From NCBI GenBank assembly GCA_034437515.1, contig DAOTTX010000483.1, positions 1 through 29,313 of the forward strand: DNA of 29,313 nucleotides, read 5' to 3'. Position 1 is the stretch's first letter, and every line of letters begins with the position of its first letter. This DNA comes from DAOTTX01 sp034437515. Lineage in GTDB: Bacteria; Chloroflexota; Anaerolineae; Aggregatilineales; Phototrophicaceae. Made by a program: the position numbers and the translations under genes. Shown piece by piece: positions 1 through 5,858 of this stretch. Under the pieces are notes generated by a model. The model saw nothing but the letters and a program-made list of their open reading frames with translations. It ran no database searches and was not told where the DNA came from.

Positions 1-1
1 C

Positions 2-154
2 GTCAAGCACGAGGTCGGGCCGATTGCTCAACCCAGCAAGATCGAGTTTGTGGACAGCCTGCCCAAGACGCGCTCCGGTAAGATCATGCGGCGTCTGCTC
101 AAGGCACGGGCACAGGGCCTCCCCGAAGGCGACACCAGCACGCTAGAGCAGTAA
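2..154 (+). CDS. acs: Acetyl-CoA synthetase, C-terminal end (partial)
   Basis: Only the last 50 codons are present; the gene begins outside the window. The translation contains PKTRSGKIMRRLLKARAQG, the signature C-terminal motif of AMP-forming acetyl-CoA synthetases. The lysine after SG is the catalytic lysine of the adenylation step, which is regulated by reversible acetylation in this family. The enzyme would convert acetate, ATP and CoA to acetyl-CoA in the cytoplasm. The tail after the motif is short and ends in TAA, and a hairpin lies just downstream. Another acyl-CoA synthetase of the same superfamily, such as propionyl-CoA synthetase, cannot be excluded from so short a piece, but the PKTRSGKIMRR form favours Acs. 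Confidence 0.85.
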   Translation, partial: VKHEVGPIAQPSKIEFVDSLPKTRSGKIMRRLLKARAQGLPEGDTSTLEQ

Positions 155-170
155 ATACGTTAAACGGATA

Positions 171-194
171 GAGGCGGGGATTGTCCCCCGCCTC
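171..194. terminator. Hairpin terminator between convergent genes
   Basis: A perfect 9-bp stem, GAGGCGGGG (171-179) with CCCCGCCTC (186-194), has a 6-nt loop. It is followed on the plus strand by GAATTTCCCTCAATTT, a weak U-rich tail. It lies between the stop of the acetyl-CoA synthetase gene (154) and the stop of the facing chelatase gene (219), so it may serve both strands. Confidence 0.7.
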
Positions 195-218
195 GAATTT
201 CCCTCAATTTGGTGTTAA

Positions 219-1184
219 CTATGAATCCAGTTCCTTGCGGACGGTTTCCAGCAGCGTCTCCGCTTTGAGTTGACCGAGTGTGTAGCAGGAACCGCCGAGC
301 TTATCGGCGAGTTTCGCCGCCAGCCCCTGATCGAACGCGACGTGTTCCATGTTAATCACCACGGTGCGGATGTGCTCGTCTTTAATCAGCGTGGCGATGC
401 GGTGCGACTCTTCCTGTGGGGAAAGTTCTTCGCTCATGGAGACGTTGCCCGCGCCATCCGTCAGCAAGATGATGATCGGCATAATATCCGGTTGGGCAGC
501 GAGTTCGCGCCTGGTGACCTCATATGAGAGCAGCAACCCGGCAGAAAGCGGTGTCTTGCCGCCGACCTGTACATCGACCAGCGCATCCTTTGCCAGCACG
601 ACCGAGTTGGTCGGCGGCAGCACGAGGTTGGCGCGGTCTTTGTTGAACACCACCAACCCGACGCGATCACGGCGTTGGTAGGCATCCGTCAGCAGGGACA
701 TAATCGCGCCCTTTGTGGCCTGCATCCGCTCGGAAACGGCCATACTCCACGAGGCATCGACGGCAAATAAAATCAAGTTCGATGACCGGCGCACACGCAC
801 CTTGCGTTGTAAGTCGCTTTTGCGCAGCGCGTAGGCCATGCCGGTCTCGTCTTTTTGTTCCTGCCGGCCCTTCTGGTGAGGCGCGGCGGCACGCAGAGTC
901 GCGTCGAAGGCAATGTCGTCGGTGCGGTCACCTGCCGGCCGAGACTGCACGTAGCGTCCACGCTTGCGGTCGGTGCGGGTGTAAGACCGGCGTCCACTTT
1001 GGCGGCGGGTCAGCTTATCAAGTTGGGTATCCAGACGGCGAGGCGCAAATTCTTTGCCGGTGTCGGACTTGTCCCCACCTTCCCACCAGTTGCTATCCTG
1101 TGAGCCGAACGCATCCTGTGGTGTGGGTTGCTGTTGACCGACATCCGGCGCTTGCTGCTCAGACGGATCAGTTACCGGTTGACT
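219..1184 (-). CDS. chlD: Chelatase VWA (ChlD-like) C-terminal half, reached by -1 frameshift
   Basis: This frame is open from about 1205 to the TAG/TAA at 219 and has no good start of its own. A GTG at 950 exists, but conserved sequence lies upstream of it: FAPRRLDTQLDKLTRR and GRRSYTRTDRKRGRYV match the basic segment before the VWA domain in ChlD/CobT proteins. The VWA domain has an intact MIDAS site: DASWS (D516 in fusion numbering), a threonine in GGKTPLSAG, and TDGAG. Joined to the ATPase half by a -1 shift in the A9 run, the protein is about 694 aa, the normal size of single-chain ChlID or 'putative cobaltochelatase' proteins. Either the shift is used by the cell, or it is an indel or sequencing error in the homopolymer. 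In the latter case the entry is the 3' part of a disrupted gene. Confidence 0.8.
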   Translation of the reverse strand, partial: SQPVTDPSEQQAPDVGQQQPTPQDAFGSQDSNWWEGGDKSDTGKEFAPRRLDTQLDKLTRRQSGRRSYTRTDRKRGRYVQSRPAGDRTDDIAFDATLRAAAPHQKGRQEQKDETGMAYALRKSDLQRKVRVRRSSNLILFAVDASWSMAVSERMQATKGAIMSLLTDAYQRRDRVGLVVFNKDRANLVLPPTNSVVLAKDALVDVQVGGKTPLSAGLLLSYEVTRRELAAQPDIMPIIILLTDGAGNVSMSEELSPQEESHRIATLIKDEHIRTVVINMEHVAFDQGLAAKLADKLGGSCYTLGQLKAETLLETVRKELDS

Positions 1185-2302
1185 TTTTTTTTGCCCTGCG
1201 TGGTTTCATTAGAAGTCGCCATGTCGCTGTCGCCGGCTTCGTTTTCTTCGGCGTCTTCCATTTCCGCTTCGAGTTGTTCCATCTGTGTCGCCAGTGATCC
1301 CATTTCGACCTGCGCATCACTGAACGGGCCGCGCTTCAGCCGGTGCGGGATGGCGAGTTCAATAGCGATCAAAATATCATCGCGGTTGATTTGACGGCGG
1401 CCTTCAAAGGCGGCATGGGCACGGGCAGACTTGAGGATCACCAGATCGGCACGATGCCCGTCGATTTGCATGTTGCTGGTCATCAGCGCGATCAAGCGCA
1501 GGTCACCGCGTGTGTAGCCGACGTAATCCACGATTTCACGGGCGGCGGCGATGCGGTCACTGAGTTCTTGTTCGGCGGGTGCCCATTCTTTGCGGAAGGC
1601 GACCGCGTCATGCTCAAAGGCGATGTGCCGTTCGAGGATTTCCATACGCTCACGGGCGTCGATGATGCCACGTACCTCGGTCGAAAGTGCGAAGCGGTCG
1701 AGCAACTGGGGCCGCAGGTCACCTTCTTCGGGGTTCATGGTGCCGATCAGAATAAACCGCGCCGGATGGCTAAAGCTGATCCCTTCGCGCTCCACCACGT
1801 TGACACCCATCGCGGCGCTGTCTAATAGCAGATCAACCACATGGTCGTCCAGCAGATTGACTTCGTCCACGTAGAGGATGCCGCGATTGGCATTCGCCAG
1901 CACACCGGGGTCGAAGTGGCGTTCCCCGCGCTGGATGGCTTTTTCAATATCAAGCGTGCCGACGACGCGGTCTTCGGTCGCGCTCACGGGGAGGTCGATA
2001 AACCGAATACGGCGGCGGTCTACCGGGGGGGGGGCGTCGTTGTCGCCGTAGCGCTCCTGCGTGACATCTGACCAGGTTTCGGGTTGGTTGGGGTCATCGT
2101 TGAAGGGTGAATCCGCAACCACATCGATTTCCGGCAGCAGGGCAGCTAAGGCACGGGCGGCGGTTGATTTACCTGTGCCGCGCTCACCGCGAATCAGCAC
2201 ACCACCGATGCGCATGTCAATCGCGTTGAGAACCAGAGCGCGTTTCATGCGCTCCTGCCCGACGATGGCTGTAAAAGGATAAACGTGTGCTCGTCTCGTC
2301 AT
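1172..2302 (-). CDS. chlI: Mg/Co-chelatase AAA+ subunit (ChlI-like; N-terminal half of a frameshifted ChlID gene)
   Basis: In the zero frame this encodes 376 aa of the ChlI/BchI/CobS-like AAA+ ATPase that drives metal insertion into a tetrapyrrole. Visible are Walker A GERGTGKS (K45) and Walker B ILYVDEVNLL (D146, E147), plus the family segment ILIGTMNPEEGDLRPQLLDRF. The start ATG has AGGA about nine bases upstream. After about residue 325 comes an acidic linker, typical of the ATPase-to-VWA junction in ChlD. The frame then stops at TAA just past nine A's, and the -1 frame continues without a break into a VWA domain. The short product could itself act as the small subunit. No large subunit (CobN/ChlH) lies in the window, so cobalt versus magnesium is undecided. 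I favour cobaltochelatase because nothing else points to chlorophyll synthesis. Confidence 0.85.
   Translation of the reverse strand: MTRRAHVYPFTAIVGQERMKRALVLNAIDMRIGGVLIRGERGTGKSTAARALAALLPEIDVVADSPFNDDPNQPETWSDVTQERYGDNDAPPPVDRRRIRFIDLPVSATEDRVVGTLDIEKAIQRGERHFDPGVLANANRGILYVDEVNLLDDHVVDLLLDSAAMGVNVVEREGISFSHPARFILIGTMNPEEGDLRPQLLDRFALSTEVRGIIDARERMEILERHIAFEHDAVAFRKEWAPAEQELSDRIAAAREIVDYVGYTRGDLRLIALMTSNMQIDGHRADLVILKSARAHAAFEGRRQINRDDILIAIELAIPHRLKRGPFSDAQVEMGSLATQMEQLEAEMEDAEENEAGDSDMATSNETTQGKKKVNR
1182..1198 (-). promoter_or_regulatory. Putative -1 frameshift (slippage) site, A9 run
   Basis: On the minus strand the sequence is CAGGGC, nine A's (1192 to 1184), then GTCAACCGGTAA. In the zero frame it reads GGC AAA AAA AAA GTC AAC CGG TAA. 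It contains the heptamer A AAA AAA, on which two tRNAs can slip back one base, and A9 is also a classic substrate for transcriptional slippage. After a -1 shift the reading continues AGT CAA CCG GTA into the VWA domain. The zero-frame stop lies nine bases past the run. Downstream, ATCCG and CGGAT could pair as a weak 5-bp stem; I see no strong pseudoknot. Confidence 0.6.
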
Positions 2303-2480
2303 GAAATTTGTTCCTACGTTAAGGCAAATTCTCTCGAATTATAACGCAGGCATAACAGGGATGACAATGCACCATAAGATCCGATTTATGACCGGCGTGC
2401 TGGATGCGGTAGCACCGCCTGACCGCGTGCATGAGTGAAACGCACCTGAATCTGACGGACGTGTAGACGCACCATCATCG

Positions 2481-2504
2481 CAAAATGGGCTACCATATAG
2501 CCCA
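2481..2504 (-). terminator. Rho-independent terminator
   Basis: The minus strand carries a perfect 7-bp stem, TGGGCTA with TAGCCCA (2504-2498 with 2492-2486), and a 5-nt loop. TTTTG follows directly. It lies about 48 bases past the stop of the gene that ends at 2552. The rest of 2303-2551 shows no convincing gene. Confidence 0.65.
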
Positions 2505-2551
2505 GAATGTCCGCAGAGTTCAGGCATCAACCCAATGTCACAAGCGGCTGA

Positions 2552-3109
2552 CTACCAGGTAATATCGAAGATACCCGGTTCGGTATGGTCGTCCTCAAAA
2601 CCAGCAATAGGGGTCACATAGACGATCTGGTTACGCGCTTGCATCTTGTTGCATAATGCCCAAACGTAGCCGTAAGCACCATGATTCGCCGTGCCGGTAT
2701 TATTGACGAAGCGATAATGCTTTTCGCCTAATTTCTCTACGATCCACCCGTAACCTTTTGGTAAATTGCGTTGGTTGGTGGTGTATACATCCGGCAAGGC
2801 CATCAAGGCATCTTCTAAGGTTTCGATCCCCTCAGGCGGGATGTAATTCTCGACGGCGGATTTGCCGATGGCGACGAGCGCGTTTTCGCCCGCTTCTGTC
2901 TCGTAGATTGATTTTTCGATGTCCAAAAACATCTGATTGGGATACCACTGGTCAACGTCAATGTTGTCTGCATCAAAGCCATACTGCTTCAAAATCGGTT
3001 CAGTAAGGTCTTTTTGAAGATTATCCAAATAAGCCATCAAAATCATTCCGCTGACCTCTGCTTCTTCGGGAGCTTTAAACTGCGTTGCTTGATACTTTTT
3101 CGTAGCCAT
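2552..3109 (-). CDS. Conserved hypothetical protein, possibly V4R/heme-NO-binding-like fold
   Basis: This encodes a 185-aa soluble protein with no signal peptide or membrane segment. The ATG has a strong GGAG ribosome binding site five bases upstream. I do not recognise it firmly. The pattern resembles small-molecule-binding proteins of the V4R/HNOB superfamily: N-terminal helices, then VAIGKSAVENYIPP, a helix with LEDALMALPDVY, then a strand pair EKLGEKHYRFVNNT and YGYVWALCNKM near the end. That resemblance is by eye. The size of about 180 aa fits the superfamily. The gene stands alone, with its own terminator downstream and about 265 bases of AT-richer sequence upstream that probably holds the promoter. 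A histidine heme ligand cannot be assigned. Function is unknown; a cytoplasmic sensor or ligand-binding role is inference. Confidence 0.7.
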   Translation of the reverse strand: MATKKYQATQFKAPEEAEVSGMILMAYLDNLQKDLTEPILKQYGFDADNIDVDQWYPNQMFLDIEKSIYETEAGENALVAIGKSAVENYIPPEGIETLEDALMALPDVYTTNQRNLPKGYGWIVEKLGEKHYRFVNNTGTANHGAYGYVWALCNKMQARNQIVYVTPIAGFEDDHTEPGIFDITW

Positions 3110-3375
3110 GTCTTCTCCAGTTGATCGGCTCTTTGTACTTGATTTTCATCTGTTTTTCATTGTAGCAGCAGAGTTTGAGCCGATAAGTTAAGGATAAACG
3201 TCACAAGCAAAGGACAAACGAAACCAGGTGCTGATCTTGTGTAATTATTCACCTATCCATGACATGAGATATGATGATTTTTGAATTTCGGGCACGCAAA
3301 AGCGCGTCCCAACAGAGCGAGAATAGGTCAGCACTTTCGCTTCGTTTATCCACCAGCAGATAGCCCCAGGAAGCC

Positions 3376-4269
3376 CTAAACTACCGTTTTTTCGTGCAGG
3401 TCGGTCATCTGCTCGCTGACCTCCCACAGGCGTTGCCAATCCTCGATCTTCCGGGCTTGCTTGCTGGGTTGCGATACCTTACTCTTGGCGAAGTATTTGC
3501 CGGTGACGTTCTCTACTTCCGGTGAGGTCGTCAGGTAGATTTGCGTCTGCGCGCCCTGTTCGGCGTTGAGCGCGAACGGCTTGAGCAGCGTCAGCATGAT
3601 CTTGGTGAGGATGCCGTTGTTCTTACCGAAGCCGGTCGAAACCAGACCGGGGTGCAGTGCATTCGCGGTAACATCGGCGTGTTCCGCTTCTAAACGTCGA
3701 GCGAGTTCAAACGTAAACAGAATATTCTCTAACTTGGATTCGCCATAGGCGGCAAAGCCGGTGCCGTAGCTTTTTTTGTTTTGTAGGTCGTCCCAGTCGA
3801 TTTTCACGCCTCGGTGTGCATCTGAGGAAACATTGACGATGCGAGCGTTGCGCTCCGGGGTGCCACTGGCTTTGATGACGTCGAGCAGCAAGTTGGTCAG
3901 CAGGAAGTAGCTCAGATGGTTGAGGGCAAAGGTGCGCTCGTACCCATCGACCGTCTCTTGATAATCGGTAAAGACCGCCCCGGCATTGTTGAGGAGCACA
4001 TGCAGCGCACTGTAGCGATCTTTGAAGGTCGCTGCCACCTGCCGCACCTCAGCCATCGACGACAGATCGCCGATAATGGTATCCGCTGTGCCGCCGTTCG
4101 ATTGGATCTCGTTTTGCAGCCGTTGTGCTTTATCTTCGTTGCGTGCCACCATGACGACCGTCGCACCCATTTTCGCCAATTCACGAGCGGTGATCTCACC
4201 CAGGCCGCTGGTCGCGCCGGTCACCATGCAGATTTGTCCATCCATTATCGTAGTCTCCATCTTTGACAT
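3376..4269 (-). CDS. Short-chain dehydrogenase/reductase (retinol dehydrogenase/WWOX-like)
   Basis: A 297-aa classical-type SDR, probably an NADP(H)-dependent oxidoreductase of unknown substrate. The cofactor motif TGATSGLG is at residues 17-24, followed by ARNEDKA, which suggests NADP preference. The NNAG motif sits in VLLNNAGA, the catalytic serine in NVSSDAHRG, and YGESK gives Y175 and K179. The length fits the retinol dehydrogenase-like group. The open frame extends upstream to 4497, but that would overlap the divergent methionine aminopeptidase gene. The ATG at 4269 is preceded by GGAG at a spacing of seven, so I chose it. A start at codon 4 or 9 of this frame is also possible. A second, related SDR lies at 9182-10117; the two could have different substrates. 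Confidence 0.88.
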   Translation of the reverse strand: MSKMETTIMDGQICMVTGATSGLGEITARELAKMGATVVMVARNEDKAQRLQNEIQSNGGTADTIIGDLSSMAEVRQVAATFKDRYSALHVLLNNAGAVFTDYQETVDGYERTFALNHLSYFLLTNLLLDVIKASGTPERNARIVNVSSDAHRGVKIDWDDLQNKKSYGTGFAAYGESKLENILFTFELARRLEAEHADVTANALHPGLVSTGFGKNNGILTKIMLTLLKPFALNAEQGAQTQIYLTTSPEVENVTGKYFAKSKVSQPSKQARKIEDWQRLWEVSEQMTDLHEKTVV

Positions 4270-4390
4270 ATCATCGCTCCACAGCGTAGGCGAGCCACTT
4301 AAGGTCACCGTGAGAAGAATACAGAATTTGCATTTAAACCCTGTTATCATAGGGGCGAACGTGCAAATGAGAGTAACAAAGGACGAGGTG

Positions 4391-5134
4391 ATGACAGTAG
4401 AAGATAACAACGATTTAATGGGGTTGATGGCAATCGGTCGTATCATCGGGGAGACGATCAAGCGCATGGCGGAACATGTCAAACCGGGTGTGACCACCCG
4501 CGAACTTGATGAGATCGGCGCAGCTTACCTCAAGAAGAACGGCGCGAACTCTGCGCCTATCCTGACATATAAGTTCCCCGGTTGGACGTGCATCAGCATC
4601 AACGAGGAGGCCGCGCACGGCATCCCCGGCGACCGAGTGATTAAACCGGGCGATCTGGTCAACATTGACGTTTCCGCTGCGAAGAACGGCTACTATGCCG
4701 ACAGCGCGACCACTGTCGCCGTCGGGGAGATTTCCGCAGAAGCACAGGACTTGCTCGACACGACCCGGCACGCCCTCGAACTCGCCATCGAGACCGCCCG
4801 CGCCGGGCAGCCGATCAACGCCATCGGTAAGGCCGTCGAGGATTACGCGACCGGCAAGGGTTACAGCATCATCCGGGAGTTACCGGGGCATGGGGTCGGT
4901 CGGCGGCTGCACGAGGAACCCTCTGTGCCGAACTACTACGTGCGCCGCCTCAAGAAAAAGCTGACCGAGGGGTTGGTCGTCACGTTGGAGCCGTTTATCT
5001 CCGCCGGGAGTCGTCACATCGTCACCGATGACGACGGCTGGACGCTACGCACCAAAGACAACAGCCTCAACGCCCAGTTTGAGCACACGGTGATTATCAC
5101 CAAAGAGCGCCCGGTGCTGGTCACGGCGGTGTAG
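4391..5134 (+). CDS. map: Methionine aminopeptidase, type I
   Basis: A 247-aa enzyme that removes the initiator methionine from new proteins in the cytoplasm. All metal and catalytic residues of type I MetAP are in place: H76 (AAHGIPG), D93 (VNIDV), D104 (YADSA), H167 (PGHGVG), H174 (RRLHEEP), E200 (LEPF) and E231 (QFEHT). Their spacing is nearly the same as in the E. coli enzyme. There is no N-terminal zinc-finger extension. The open frame runs back to 4022, but that overlaps the divergent SDR. The ATG at 4391 gives the family's usual length and has a GGA seven bases upstream and GAGG closer in. An in-frame ATG at 4367 is the alternative. The gene is monocistronic, since the next gene is on the other strand. 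Confidence 0.92.
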   Translation: MTVEDNNDLMGLMAIGRIIGETIKRMAEHVKPGVTTRELDEIGAAYLKKNGANSAPILTYKFPGWTCISINEEAAHGIPGDRVIKPGDLVNIDVSAAKNGYYADSATTVAVGEISAEAQDLLDTTRHALELAIETARAGQPINAIGKAVEDYATGKGYSIIRELPGHGVGRRLHEEPSVPNYYVRRLKKKLTEGLVVTLEPFISAGSRHIVTDDDGWTLRTKDNSLNAQFEHTVIITKERPVLVTAV

Positions 5135-5203
5135 CGTTCGTCATAATTACGTAATCTCTGCTTGCTAGCCTAGGGGGGTATAGCCACAAGATATCGTGGT
5201 TGC

Positions 5204-5224
5204 GATTTTTGTTACGACAAAATC
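5204..5224 (+). terminator. AT-rich hairpin after the aminopeptidase gene (weak)
   Basis: GATTTTTGT (5204-5212) pairs with ACAAAATC (5217-5224) with one bulged T and a TACG loop. A second small hairpin, CCAC/GTGG, lies just before it. No clear U-tract follows, so its role as a terminator of the gene ending at 5134 is uncertain. The rest of 5135-5350 shows nothing coding. Confidence 0.3.
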
Positions 5225-5351
5225 AAAACTTGAGCCATAGAGAGCTGAAATGAACTTATTGGTTCGCATTTTTGCGGCTCAGAATGCGCTAAATTGGTTC
5301 AAATTTAACCGTCCACGTTATTGTGGGGTGCTACCGGTAAGTCGTCTCGGA

Positions 5352-5370
5352 TTAAAAATGCTCGCATTTT
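5352..5370 (-). terminator. Probable terminator of the small gene at 5396-5704
   Basis: On the minus strand AAAATGC and GCATTTT form a palindrome (5370-5355) with a tiny loop, followed by T and AAT. It lies about 26 bases past the stop at 5396. The stem is AT-rich, so it is weak. Confidence 0.45.
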
Positions 5371-5395
5371 ACGAGCGAACCGTGTAGCTCACGAT

Positions 5396-5704
5396 CTAAA
5401 ACTGAAAAGGCCGCTCGAAGCGTACCACTTTACGAGAGAAGTCCTGTGTAAATGTCTTGAGCTTGGCTTCGGCTTCGTCGAACGTGGGACTGAGCAATGC
5501 TGAACGCATGATGTCCGGCGTTTTGGCGAGGAATTCCACCTGACGTTGGGCGTAGCCATCACCGACCACATGCCAGGCGAACATCATCTTCAGGTCAAGC
5601 TCGTGCATGGCAGGGACGAATTCACCAAGCATATAACGATAGTACGCCTGGTAGAGCTTTTTACGAACGTCATAGGTCAGGATCAAACGGTGAGATCCGG
5701 TCAT
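5396..5704 (-). CDS. Small conserved hypothetical protein (NIPSNAP/dimeric alpha-beta barrel-like)
   Basis: A 102-aa soluble protein. It begins with a strand, LILTYDVR, followed by helix YQAYYRYMLGEFVPAM. Then come strand MMFAWHVV, a Q-V-E-F strand, a second helix region and the end motif KVVRFERPFQF. This beta-alpha-beta-beta-alpha-beta order and length suggest a dimeric alpha/beta barrel of the NIPSNAP/ABM kind, an inference by eye. The start codon is the ATG at 5704, with AGGA six bases upstream; a TTG lies one codon earlier. The gene is alone, divergent from the TPR gene at 5859, with a hairpin terminator after it. Function unknown. The protein-like composition and the good ribosome binding site argue that it is real. 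Confidence 0.68.
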   Translation of the reverse strand: MTGSHRLILTYDVRKKLYQAYYRYMLGEFVPAMHELDLKMMFAWHVVGDGYAQRQVEFLAKTPDIMRSALLSPTFDEAEAKLKTFTQDFSRKVVRFERPFQF

Positions 5705-5858
5705 CAATCGTCCTCATCATAGTCGTCTTAGTAGGATTGTAGCACAGGTTAGGTATGGGTCGCATTCACGCCTTGCTCACAAATCGGACTTGCCGCCATC
5801 GTGGAATTGCGTTACCGTTTTGAGTTGAATCTATGAGCAAGGGCGGCAATGTAGACCT

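Noticed and set aside
219..950. Independent VWA gene starting at GTG 950
   Set aside because: Conserved ChlD linker sequence continues upstream in the same frame, and the GTG has no convincing ribosome binding site.
2339..2530. 63-aa minus-strand open frame between the chelatase and the 2552 gene
   Set aside because: No ribosome binding site, composition unlike a protein, and it spans a terminator hairpin.
3290..3310. Imperfect GC-rich hairpin downstream of the SDR gene
   Set aside because: One mismatch and a G-T pair, and no U-tract on the minus strand; too weak to call a terminator.
4022..4390. N-terminal extension of the methionine aminopeptidase frame
   Set aside because: It runs antisense through the SDR coding region; the family start and a ribosome binding site are at 4391.
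4270..4497. N-terminal extension of the SDR open frame on the minus strand
   Set aside because: It overlaps the divergent methionine aminopeptidase gene, and the ATG at 4269 has a good ribosome binding site and gives the normal SDR length.
5206..5219. 14-base sequence also found inverted near 25003-25016 (GTCGTAACAAAAAT)
   Set aside because: Matches of this length are expected by chance a few times in 29 kb, and both are AT-rich.
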